Positions 1-5,264 of a stretch of DNA of 28,920 nt are shown here, in pieces (position 1 is the stretch's first letter; every line of letters starts with the position of its first letter). The position numbers and the translations under genes are program-made. Under the pieces are notes generated by a model. It had not been told where the DNA came from. It made no database searches and saw only the letters and a program-made list of their open reading frames with translations. This DNA comes from a virus, in IMG/VR virus record IMGVR_UViG_3300008627_000040, positions 1 through 28,920 of that record; one strand, 5' to 3'.

Positions 1-65
1 GATACCTAATGTCATTCTCCGTCTGCAAAAAAGGCGAGCGACCTAACAAAAAGCAAATATTCTTC

Positions 66-102
66 TTTTAACGGAAGCAGATATCTTAGTTCTTTGTTCG
101 AT
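66..102. repeat. 37-bp inverted repeat, left arm
   Basis: Positions 66-102 are the exact reverse complement of 1546-1582. The right arm lies in the 3' part of the DUF1289-like gene. The left arm therefore repeats, in plus-strand sense, the codons for about residues 49-60 of that protein, with no start codon and a stop soon after. The two arms enclose about 1.44 kb. Confidence 0.95.
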
Positions 103-136
103 TGGCTGTAATTGACTAACGTCAAATAATTCCATA

Positions 137-170
137 TGGTAGGAATCAGACCTCTCACCTCTCCCTACCA
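137..170 (-). other. Hairpin downstream of the leftmost gene
   Basis: TGGTAGG (137-143) pairs with CCTACCA (164-170) across a 20-nt loop, just past the stop codon of the gene ending at 178. There is no T-run on either strand, so this is at most a weak terminator or an RNA-stabilising hairpin. Apart from this hairpin and the repeat arm at 66-102, I see nothing in bases 1-177. Confidence 0.3.
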
Positions 171-177
171 ACATAAG

Positions 178-747
178 TCAGATTAAGTTTTCCTTTCGGA
201 GAACTACCTCTACAGATGTTGGCAATTCAATATCTGTTCTGATATTTAGTTCTAACAATTTGTCATTGATTGCTGCCTTTCCTCGGCGCAATTCTTTGAC
301 CTTATTTTCCCAATGATCTCTGTCCTTTTTACAGATCACAGAAACTTCCATTTCCATATAACCATCGTATTCAGGATTATCAACACGAGCAAGTTTCCGC
401 TCACGTTTTTTCTCAAGAATCTCATCCTTCTCACGAACAGATTGTTGAACGATGAACCTTTGGATGGTGATGATTGCCGAGTCAGTAGAAGCCAATTCGG
501 TCAATAGGTCAGAAACACCACACTCTGCATTTGCAGCCGATACCAGTTTACGAATCTCAAAACGAGCATTCACCATATCCAACTTGGCACGAATTTCGTC
601 AAAATAACGAGTTTGTACGTTGTTGATTTCTGGTATCCACATAACAGTATTCAGAACATCAACTTCACGTTGAGTTTTGGGTGTGGATTTTACTACCTCT
701 GCAAGTGCTTCTTGAAGGGCGTTTGCTTTACGTAATGAAACTCTCAT
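178..747 (-). CDS. Conserved-type phage hypothetical protein, charged and helical
   Basis: This gene encodes 189 residues rich in Lys, Arg and Glu. It is probably mostly alpha-helical, with a strongly charged stretch around residues 100-160 (EILEKKRERK; ENKVKELRRG) that could form a coiled coil. No signal peptide, membrane segment or catalytic motif is visible, and I do not recognise the family. The start at 747 is supported by AAGGAAA about 7 nt upstream. It is the last gene of the module transcribed from the promoter at 1763-1791. A scaffolding or nucleic-acid-binding role would be speculation. Confidence 0.7.
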   Translation of the reverse strand: MRVSLRKANALQEALAEVVKSTPKTQREVDVLNTVMWIPEINNVQTRYFDEIRAKLDMVNARFEIRKLVSAANAECGVSDLLTELASTDSAIITIQRFIVQQSVREKDEILEKKRERKLARVDNPEYDGYMEMEVSVICKKDRDHWENKVKELRRGKAAINDKLLELNIRTDIELPTSVEVVLRKENLI

Positions 748-767
748 GATATTTCCTTATTCTGAGT

Positions 768-950
768 TTATTTTTCTCCAAATGATTTAGTATATTCTAT
801 GATATATTCTTTTGCTTCTTTTTCAGTTTTGAAGAAACTTCCACCCATTTCTTCACCATCCAGATATTCTCTTACAAAAAATTCCCCAGATGTTTTAGAA
901 CCAAATATTCTTTCGCCTGGTTCTAAGACTTCAAGTGTTGCTGTTCTCAT
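768..950 (-). CDS. Small hypothetical protein, 60 aa
   Basis: A 60-residue protein with a beta-rich N-terminal half (EVLEPGERIFG, GEFFVREYLDGEEMGG) and a C-terminal helix (FKTEKEAKEYIIEYTKSF). This resembles a compact alpha/beta fold, but I cannot name the family. Its first 20 nt overlap the 3' end of the upstream four-cysteine gene, consistent with an operon of coupled small phage genes. The ribosome binding site is weak (AAAG, about 10 nt from ATG). The overlap and compositional fit are the main support. Confidence 0.6.
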   Translation of the reverse strand: MRTATLEVLEPGERIFGSKTSGEFFVREYLDGEEMGGSFFKTEKEAKEYIIEYTKSFGEK

Positions 951-1131
951 TTATATATCTTTCGTTATCCCAAGCATTGGGAAAATCTATTGTTTTTGAT
1001 TCTACCTCACATTCATCAGAACACGCATATGCATGGTCTTTTCGTAAATTCCAAATGTGGCTGATGTCAAACCCACCATCACTAAATGTCTCATGGCAAA
1101 TAGAGCAGTGTTTGACATCAGGCCATCCCAT
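931..1131 (-). CDS. Small putative zinc-finger protein
   Basis: From ATG at 1131 this encodes 66 residues (MGWPDVKHCSICHE...). Cysteines C9, C12, C37 and C41, arranged as CxxC then CxxxC with nearby histidines, suggest one zinc-binding treble-clef or ribbon knuckle. I chose 1131 rather than the upstream in-frame ATG at 1149 because it forms a TAATG stop/start overlap with the preceding gene, which implies translational coupling. Function is unknown; binding of nucleic acid or host protein is a generic possibility for such knuckles. Confidence 0.65.
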   Translation of the reverse strand: MGWPDVKHCSICHETFSDGGFDISHIWNLRKDHAYACSDECEVESKTIDFPNAWDNERYINENSNT

Positions 1132-1508
1132 TATAACGCCCCTGTCCAACGAACTCGAGCAAACCTCTCATTTTCTGGATCAAAGATGTTTCCTCTTGCA
1201 AAGTTCCTTGCAGGAGTTTTCCAACCAGCAGGTTTCAGAATGTCACCATACTGAAACTTCTTATCGTTAGTACAAGCAACGACAAATGCACAAACTGATT
1301 CATTTGTGCATACCTTCACATACTTATTACCCATGTAGTAATGAAGCGAAGCATGATACTCATTACACATCCGAGCTCTATTTCCATGAGGATCGGCACC
1401 TTGGTCCATCCACTCACGATAACTGTCGTTCATGTGGTCGAGCATCAAGTCCATATGCTCAACAAATCTTTCTACCATCTCATCACTTGGGGGTTTCATT
1501 TCACTCAT
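1131..1508 (-). CDS. Hypothetical protein, 125 aa
   Basis: Begins MSEMKPPSDEMVERFVEHMD. The start at 1508 is preferred over the in-frame ATG at 1520 because GAGG lies just upstream of it with good spacing. The first half looks helical and Met/His-rich. The second half has a basic, aromatic segment (FQYGDILKPAGWKTPARNFA) and ends RVRWTGAL. No known motif is recognised. It is tightly packed between the DUF1289-like gene (its stop is immediately before the 1520 ATG) and the four-cysteine gene (TAATG overlap), so it is a genuine operon member. Confidence 0.65.
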   Translation of the reverse strand: MSEMKPPSDEMVERFVEHMDLMLDHMNDSYREWMDQGADPHGNRARMCNEYHASLHYYMGNKYVKVCTNESVCAFVVACTNDKKFQYGDILKPAGWKTPARNFARGNIFDPENERFARVRWTGAL

Positions 1509-1520
1509 ATTATACCTCAT

Positions 1521-1724
1521 TTACTTTTCGGATTTATTTCTGTATATCGAACAAAGAACTAAGATATCTGCTTCCGTTAAAATCTGAATTTCCTTTACAA
1601 TCTCTTCTCGTTCTTCTGGTGTGTAAAGTTTCCACATTGCTTCTTCTGTCGGCGTTCTGTCACAACCTACGCAATCATGATCTAAATCAATAAGACATTT
1701 TCCGTCACAACTGATTCTACTCAC
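1521..1724 (-). CDS. DUF1289-like small cysteine protein
   Basis: This encodes 67 residues from a GTG start at 1724, with AAGGAA 7-8 nt upstream. The pattern C6-x3-C10-x7-C18-x2-C21, then RTPTEE and W31 followed by YTPEEREEIV, matches the DUF1289 family layout (CxxxC...CxGCxRTxxExxxW...MSxxER). Members are small proteins often predicted to bind a metal or Fe-S centre; their function is undetermined. It is the first gene after the promoter at 1763-1791. About residues 49-60 are encoded by the 37-bp segment found inverted at 66-102. Confidence 0.7.
   Translation of the reverse strand: MSRISCDGKCLIDLDHDCVGCDRTPTEEAMWKLYTPEEREEIVKEIQILTEADILVLCSIYRNKSEK
1546..1582. repeat. 37-bp inverted repeat, right arm
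   Basis: This is the reverse complement of 66-102 with no mismatch over 37 bp. It lies inside the coding sequence of the DUF1289-like protein and is probably the original copy, because here it is part of an intact reading frame. Confidence 0.95.
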
Positions 1725-1762
1725 CTTGTTCCTTCAGAGGTTTTTCTCATTAACATACTTAT

Positions 1763-1791
1763 ATAATAACAAATTGACAACCATTTGTCAA
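1763..1791 (-). promoter_or_regulatory. Strong sigma70-type promoter (P1)
   Basis: On the minus strand TTGACA (1786-1791) is followed by a 17-bp spacer and TATTAT (1763-1768). A seven-A tract lies directly upstream of the -35, as in an UP element. It follows the stop codon of the gene ending at 1798 and drives the DUF1289-like gene and those downstream. The -35 is also one arm of a dyad (TTGACAA, 4-nt gap, TTGTCAA; plus strand 1774-1791). Confidence 0.85.
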
Positions 1792-1797
1792 GTTTTT

Positions 1798-2001
1798 TTA
1801 TGCGGTTTTTTCTGTGAGATGAGGAATTGGAATTTCATCCACCTCAAAGAAGTCAGGTTGTCTTGAACAACGAACCTCAACCCATTCACCAGTAAAATCA
1901 CGAAAGGTTTTGACACCGTAACGAGACAGAAACTCAAGTCCAGCCTCAACACTCTCAAGACCAGTTTCGTACTCAACAAATTCTTTTTTTACTATTCCCA
2001 T
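1798..2001 (-). CDS. Small hypothetical protein, 67 aa
   Basis: Begins MGIVKKEFVEYETGLESVEA. It is acidic, with an alpha/beta pattern, and contains GEWVEVRCSRQPDFFEVDEI near the C-terminus. There is no recognisable domain. TGGAG upstream of ATG is a good ribosome binding site. Its leader contains AAGAAAACCCC, resembling the leaders that follow the three strong promoters, but no promoter hexamers are seen here. It is probably co-transcribed with the gene at 2047-2313 from the promoter at 2352-2380. Confidence 0.65.
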   Translation of the reverse strand: MGIVKKEFVEYETGLESVEAGLEFLSRYGVKTFRDFTGEWVEVRCSRQPDFFEVDEIPIPHLTEKTA

Positions 2002-2046
2002 AACGATTCTCCAAAAGGGGTTTTCTTATTCATCAAATTATGAGGT

Positions 2047-2313
2047 TCATAACCTATAATATTGTTCTGTTAGTGACCAATCATCAAGGTCATTGGCTTC
2101 TCTCAAATCAGAAGCGTCACACCACTCACACGCACCATCTTCATAATAAACCATGTAATCATACTCACCATCTCCGTTGAGGGATCTCTTTGTCACCTCA
2201 CCAACCAGATCATTCAATGCATGAACAACAACCATGTCACCGACTTCCCAAAGGCGAAGTCCATCTTCAATGGCTTCTCTAATATCTCTGTCTAGACTTG
2301 ATTCGTATCTCAT
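2047..2313 (-). CDS. Hypothetical protein with possible small beta-barrel
   Basis: From the start at 2313 this gives 88 residues beginning MRYESSLDRDIREAIEDGLR. I prefer 2313 because CGGAGAT precedes it at ideal spacing; the longer frame from 2343 has none. After an N-terminal helix, WEVGDMVVVHALNDLVGEVT followed by YDYMVYYEDGACEWCDASDL has the strand rhythm of a Tudor, SH3 or KOW-type barrel (inference). It is very acidic. It is the first gene after the promoter at 2352-2380. Function unknown. Confidence 0.65.
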   Translation of the reverse strand: MRYESSLDRDIREAIEDGLRLWEVGDMVVVHALNDLVGEVTKRSLNGDGEYDYMVYYEDGACEWCDASDLREANDLDDWSLTEQYYRL

Positions 2314-2351
2314 ATCAATCTCCGAAAAGGTTATCTCAATCACTCACTTAT

Positions 2352-2380
2352 ACTATATCAAATCAGAGACAGAATGTCAA
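2352..2380 (-). promoter_or_regulatory. Strong sigma70-type promoter (P2)
   Basis: TTGACA (2375-2380), a 17-bp spacer, then TATAGT (2352-2357) on the minus strand, with an A-tract immediately upstream of the -35. It sits just beyond the stop codon of the membrane protein gene ending at 2390. Downstream of the -10 it shares the TATAAGT and TTGAGAT-like leader seen after P1 and P3. Confidence 0.85.
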
Positions 2381-2389
2381 ATTTTTTTC

Positions 2390-2638
2390 TTATTTTCTTT
2401 TACCAAATTCCCAATAATGATTGAGAAAAGAATCAAATTGTTTTTGAAGTGATTTGATTCTCAATTCATTGAGGTCAATCGGGTCATTTTTTGGAAGTGT
2501 TGATTGGAAGAAAATCCAACCAGCTGCAATAAGAAATGCACCTATTAAAAGTTGTGTATAAGGTTGAACCATCCATATGCCCAGAATAAAACAAATAGCC
2601 GATATTGTCCACTTAAAGATATTACTCAACGATTCCAT
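2390..2638 (-). CDS. Small two-span membrane protein
   Basis: From the start at 2638 (MESLSNIFKW...) this encodes 82 residues. Two hydrophobic segments, roughly residues 10-24 (ISAICFILGIWMV) and 29-45 (LLIGAFLIAAGWIFF), are separated by a short polar turn. A basic soluble tail of about 35 residues ends GKRK. The 2638 ATG has AAGGAAAA directly upstream. An in-frame ATG at 2656 overlaps the end of the FmdB-like gene and is the alternative. No family is recognised. A holin-like or envelope-modifying role is possible but unsupported. Confidence 0.65.
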   Translation of the reverse strand: MESLSNIFKWTISAICFILGIWMVQPYTQLLIGAFLIAAGWIFFQSTLPKNDPIDLNELRIKSLQKQFDSFLNHYWEFGKRK

Positions 2639-2648
2639 GTTTTCCTTT

Positions 2649-2918
2649 CTATTCATCTTTGATAGGTTTTGCTTCGGTTACACCTTCACTGGTTTTTGGT
2701 GGAGAAGGATTTGATTCTAGTTTTCGAGAACCATAACCATCTTTGTACCATCCATCACCTTTAAGTTGAAAAGACCCCAAACTCAAAACTCTTGACATCT
2801 TACCAAGAACATTACAATTTGGGCATTCTTTTCCTAAAAAATAAAATCCTTCAATTGATTTCTGAAGGACTTCTTCTATATGCTCACATTCTTCACATTG
2901 ATATTCATATATTGGCAT
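2649..2918 (-). CDS. FmdB-type zinc-ribbon protein
   Basis: An 89-residue protein starting MPIYEYQCEECEH. The N-terminal signature with C8/C11 and C32/C35 (CPNC), followed by VLSLGSFQLKGDGWYKDGY, is characteristic of the FmdB/CxxC zinc-ribbon family. That family is annotated as putative regulators, with no firmly established biochemical role. The C-terminal tail is low-complexity (SNPSPPKTSEGVTEAKP). The gene lies between glutaredoxin and the membrane protein, whose longer start would overlap its 3' end. A 60-nt gap separates it from glutaredoxin; I see no promoter or RNA gene in that gap. Confidence 0.8.
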   Translation of the reverse strand: MPIYEYQCEECEHIEEVLQKSIEGFYFLGKECPNCNVLGKMSRVLSLGSFQLKGDGWYKDGYGSRKLESNPSPPKTSEGVTEAKPIKDE

Positions 2919-2978
2919 TTTTAGAATTCCTGCGAAAAACGTTATAACATCTACGACTCCAACAATTCATACATTCCT

Positions 2979-3233
2979 TTATTCTTCTTCCATATCAAGA
3001 AAGTGTTGTAACATATCTTCATAACCCCCAATAAACTCACCTTTAATGACAATTTGTGGAACAAACTTTGATTTCGTTTCCTTCAACAACGAACCAAAGA
3101 ACATTTTGTCGGCATCAATAACTGCATACTTCAAACCCTTCTCATCAAGAAATTCTTTTGCTTTGTCACACCATGGGCAATTCGGAATTGATTGGTGACG
3201 GATTATGACATTTCCTCTTAAATTTATATTCAT
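2979..3233 (-). CDS. Glutaredoxin
   Basis: An 84-residue thioredoxin-fold protein with active site C19-P-W-C22, the cis-proline segment KFVPQIVI (Pro59) and GGYEDM (69-74), all standard glutaredoxin landmarks. Glutaredoxins use glutathione to reduce disulfides. In T4-like phages this class supplies electrons to ribonucleotide reductase, but no reductase gene lies in this window. AAAGGA precedes the ATG. The gene starts 13 nt after the CCA end of tRNA-Tyr, so tRNAs and mRNA probably come from one transcript. Confidence 0.9.
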   Translation of the reverse strand: MNINLRGNVIIRHQSIPNCPWCDKAKEFLDEKGLKYAVIDADKMFFGSLLKETKSKFVPQIVIKGEFIGGYEDMLQHFLDMEEE

Positions 3234-3246
3234 TTTTTCCTTTCAC

Positions 3247-3330
3247 TGGTGGAGAGGGCTGGAGTTGAACCAGCACAGTCTTAGACGGCGGGGTTACAGC
3301 CCGTTGAATTCACCATTATTCAGCCTCTCC
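3247..3330 (-). tRNA. tRNA-Tyr (anticodon GTA)
   Basis: Reading the minus strand from 3330: acceptor GGAGAGG pairs with CCTCTCC before an encoded ACCA at the 3' end. The D-arm is GAAT/ATTC. The anticodon loop CTGTAAC gives GTA. A long variable arm (GTC-TAA-GAC), typical of bacterial type II tRNA-Tyr, follows. The T-arm is GCTGG-TTCAACT-CCAGC. One A-C mismatch sits at the top of the anticodon stem. Confidence 0.92.
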
Positions 3331-3335
3331 ATATT

Positions 3336-3412
3336 TGGTCGGCGTGGCAAGACTCAAACTTGCGGCTTCTTGCTCCCAAAGCAAGCGTTCTATCAGGCTG
3401 AACTACACGCCG
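3336..3412 (-). tRNA. tRNA-Pro (anticodon TGG)
   Basis: Minus strand from 3412: acceptor CGGCGTG pairs with CACGCCG, followed by encoded ACCA. The anticodon stem CTTGC/GCAAG encloses the loop TTTGGGA, giving TGG. The T-arm is GCAAG-TTTGAGT-CTTGC. Only 5 nt separate it from tRNA-Tyr. Its first ten nucleotides overlap the last codons and stop of the 34-residue membrane peptide gene. Confidence 0.93.
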
Positions 3413-3507
3413 AGTAATACTTGTAAAATTGTCCCAACGATGAATAAGAGAACAAACATACCAATTCCCATCCACATCACTTTAGGCCAGTTAAAATCTT
3501 CTTTCAT
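3403..3507 (-). CDS. 34-residue single-span membrane peptide
   Basis: Begins MKEDFNWPKVMWMGIGMFVL and continues with a hydrophobic LLFIVGTILQVLL segment before a TAG stop. This gives a short polar N-terminus and one membrane span at about residues 11-32. Its ATG overlaps the stop of the SET-domain gene (TAATG), implying translational coupling; no independent ribosome binding site is evident. Its stop codon lies within the 5' acceptor strand of tRNA-Pro. No family is recognised. Single-span micropeptides of phages can be holin regulators, spanin-like or host-membrane effectors; which applies is unknown. Confidence 0.6.
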   Translation of the reverse strand: MKEDFNWPKVMWMGIGMFVLLFIVGTILQVLLGV

Positions 3508-3806
3508 TATGTTATTTCATATAAAGTGTAGATCCAAGTCAATTCTTCACCTTCTTCTATATCTCTTTTGGAAATAATCCAAACAGTATAATCATCTGTC
3601 ATCTCTAACTTATAACAAGAAGGATTAAAGGAATGATTCCCAAAAGCACCAAGTGGAGTTCTAAAATACCCATGTAATTCCTTTTCATTTGGGATAAAAA
3701 TCTTGCCAATTAAAGTTCCTGCTTTAATTTTTTTTGTCGCAAACAATCCTAAACCTTGAATTTGAGATGGACCAATCGTAACTCCATCTGGCAATGGTTT
3801 ATACAT
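3507..3806 (-). CDS. SET-domain protein, putative protein-lysine methyltransferase
   Basis: A compact 99-residue protein covering a whole minimal SET fold: QGLGLFATKKIKAGTLIG (17-34), the hallmark GNHSFNPSC (56-64), and EEGEELTWIYTLY (84-96), where GEELT and Tyr93 match the SAM-site and catalytic-tyrosine motif. SET enzymes transfer methyl groups from S-adenosylmethionine to lysine. The size recalls minimal viral SET proteins such as the Paramecium bursaria chlorella virus 1 enzyme. The Asp usual before the final motif Tyr is replaced by Ile. Substrate unknown; phage or host proteins are possible. It abuts the Sm-like gene upstream and shares TAATG with the micropeptide downstream. Confidence 0.85.
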   Translation of the reverse strand: MYKPLPDGVTIGPSQIQGLGLFATKKIKAGTLIGKIFIPNEKELHGYFRTPLGAFGNHSFNPSCYKLEMTDDYTVWIISKRDIEEGEELTWIYTLYEIT

Positions 3807-4081
3807 TATAAACTTAATCCAGTGATAGATGCAAGATAATTTTTCTCAATCTCACTTTTTGCTTCTGTTTCAACTACGATATGTGATAACGAAATTTGAA
3901 TAAAATCATCTTTTGCGGCCATCATCCAAGGAACCATCGCAAAACCCATCTGCCCTGGCGTCTGACCTGGCACCGGCGCCATTGTCATAGGTTTTTCAAG
4001 AATTATATTATCTCCTTCTTGCCCTACTCTTGCAATGACTTCTTCACCAGTTGTCAGTTTCAATACTTTTACTTCACTCAT
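3806..4081 (-). CDS. Sm/Hfq-like small beta-barrel protein, paralogue 1
   Basis: A 91-residue protein beginning MSEVKVLKLTTGEEVIARVG. The string of short strands (VLKLTTGEEVIARV, NIILEKPMTM, GFAMVPWMMAA, FIQISLSHIVVE) has the look of an Sm-like barrel: 'TGEE' turn, 'P' strand, 'PW', 'I...V'. The same pattern recurs in the gene at 10687-11022. Sm-like proteins commonly bind RNA as rings, but this assignment is from pattern only. The start at 4081 overlaps the lipase stop (ATGA). Marine T4-like phages carry similar small proteins of unknown role. Confidence 0.6.
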   Translation of the reverse strand: MSEVKVLKLTTGEEVIARVGQEGDNIILEKPMTMAPVPGQTPGQMGFAMVPWMMAAKDDFIQISLSHIVVETEAKSEIEKNYLASITGLSL

Positions 4082-4806
4082 AAGTGCCTTTTTAAAATTT
4101 TATTATATTCTTTTATAGAATGGTCCCTTGCATCAATTTTTGTCACATCACCAATCGGATGATCTTCATCCCAATCTAAAGTTTCAGCATTTATTCTCAT
4201 ACCCCAATGCACATAAGGAAAAGGTGGTAAAAAAGGCACAGGGTCATTTTCTAAATAAACTCTAAAATGTCCATCCATCCATAACTGTTCTGTCATTACG
4301 GAAGGAGAACCAAAAGTATATATTTGAACTTCGTATGCATCATCTTCTAACCACAGTCCAAGAATTTGTGCAACCGCTCCGCCAAGTGAATGACCTGTGA
4401 GAATAACAGTTTCTTCTAGTGCATGATTCTCAAGTAGGTCATTCCATATTTTCTCGGCTGCAGTTCTAAAACCTCTGTGAAGATCTGCACCAAGTTTCTT
4501 ATCTTTGAATGGTCTTGCATCAAGATCCGTTAGAACATTTCTTCCATTGTCCGTTCCACGAATGATGACGATTGTAACACCTCTGTCCTGAATGATATCA
4601 TAAGAAAATTCATTATCTGCAATCTCTTTTCCATCATCGTAAATTCTTTCACAATAATCGGCCATTTCTAACAGAACTTCTATCCCTACTGGTAGATTTT
4701 CTTTCGTTCCGTTTGCGCCACCCATACCCAAAAATTGATTTGTAGAAACACACGAATTAAGTAGTAGAAGAAGAATCGCTCCTATTATTATGAATTTCAA
4801 CTTCAT
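4078..4806 (-). CDS. Lipoprotein class 3 lipase/esterase
   Basis: From ATG at 4806 this encodes 242 residues. MKLKFIIIGAILLLLLNSC is a lipoprotein signal peptide with a lipobox-like LNSC (Cys19), predicting a lipid-anchored exported protein. The body is a class 3 lipase: RGTDNGRN oxyanion-side motif (83-90), nucleophile elbow GHSLGG (Ser140), acid Asp188 in ENDPVPFLP, and His229 in ARDHSIKEY. It would hydrolyse ester bonds of acyl lipids at a cell membrane. The start lies 50 nt inside the holin gene in another frame. GGAG and AAAG upstream favour 4806 over an in-frame ATG at 4830. A role in lysis or envelope alteration is inference. Confidence 0.85.
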   Translation of the reverse strand: MKLKFIIIGAILLLLLNSCVSTNQFLGMGGANGTKENLPVGIEVLLEMADYCERIYDDGKEIADNEFSYDIIQDRGVTIVIIRGTDNGRNVLTDLDARPFKDKKLGADLHRGFRTAAEKIWNDLLENHALEETVILTGHSLGGAVAQILGLWLEDDAYEVQIYTFGSPSVMTEQLWMDGHFRVYLENDPVPFLPPFPYVHWGMRINAETLDWDEDHPIGDVTKIDARDHSIKEYNKILKRHL

Positions 4807-5047
4807 CTTTCTTTCTCCATGCAGTTGCACCTAATATTGCACCGAATGAAAGATGAAACATGGCTCCTGCTTGTAATGTCAATGGTTCCCACCTGCTCGT
4901 CTGCATTTTTATTTCATCACTTTCCAATGCCATTCCTATATTCCACATCAGAGGCGCTATGAAAAAATCCACCAGACAGATGAATAGATACACATAGTAT
5001 GAATGTGTCCTGCAATATTTATGGAGTGTTTCGTTTATTTGTGTCAC
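4757..5047 (-). CDS. Holin-like membrane protein
   Basis: A 96-residue protein with two clear membrane spans, about residues 18-40 (YVYLFICLVDFFIAPLMWNI) and 55-77 (PLTLQAGAMFHLSFGAILGA), then TAWRKK and a hydrophilic Ser/Asp/Asn-rich tail. The RWEPLTLQAGAMFHLSFGAILG block is the recurrent core of the holin family seen in marine T4-like phages (my recollection of the family). Holins open the inner membrane to time lysis. Its ATG overlaps the upstream stop (ATGA), and its last 50 nt encode, in another frame, the signal peptide of the lipase. No endolysin gene lies in the window. Confidence 0.78.
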   Translation of the reverse strand: MTQINETLHKYCRTHSYYVYLFICLVDFFIAPLMWNIGMALESDEIKMQTSRWEPLTLQAGAMFHLSFGAILGATAWRKKDEVEIHNNRSDSSSTT

Positions 5048-5253
5048 CTCATACGCTTTCGAGTGTTTTCAATCGTTTGTTGAGCACTTTTGATTTTGCT
5101 CTTACGAAGTGATTCCACCTTGTCGGCAGAATCAGTTGACATCTCCTTATCTTCCATAATAGAGATGGTAAGTTCCGCATTTGCTTCGTGTAATGCGATT
5201 GTATTCTCAAGACGCCGAATGGCACCTTCTTGACGTTCACGTTTTGTTTGCAT
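5044..5253 (-). CDS. Small coiled-coil hypothetical protein
   Basis: A 69-residue, highly charged helical protein (KRERQEGAIRRLENTIALHE... SLRKSKIKSAQQTIENTRKR) with heptad-like spacing, probably a coiled coil or helical hairpin; no membrane span. Its stop overlaps the holin start as ATGA, suggesting coupled translation and possibly a lysis-related or accessory role, though nothing in its sequence proves this. GGAGAT lies upstream of the ATG. Confidence 0.65.
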   Translation of the reverse strand: MQTKRERQEGAIRRLENTIALHEANAELTISIMEDKEMSTDSADKVESLRKSKIKSAQQTIENTRKRMR

Positions 5254-5264
5254 AATCTCCTTTG

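Noticed and set aside
939-950. TATAAATG resembling a late promoter
   Set aside because: One base differs from TATAAATA and it contains the start codon of the 60-residue gene. It is more likely just an AT-rich ribosome-binding region.
935-1693. Plus-strand open frames opposite the small genes
   Set aside because: They lack ribosome binding sites and promoters and run opposite tightly overlapping minus-strand genes with TAATG junctions and clear motifs.
2043-2055. Short palindrome AGGTT-CAT-AACCT over the stop of the gene at 2047
   Set aside because: Five-base arms with no T-run are expected by chance in this AT-rich sequence.
2919-2978. Eight-codon frame in the gap between glutaredoxin and the FmdB-like gene
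   Set aside because: It encodes only seven residues and its ribosome-binding purines are too close to the ATG.
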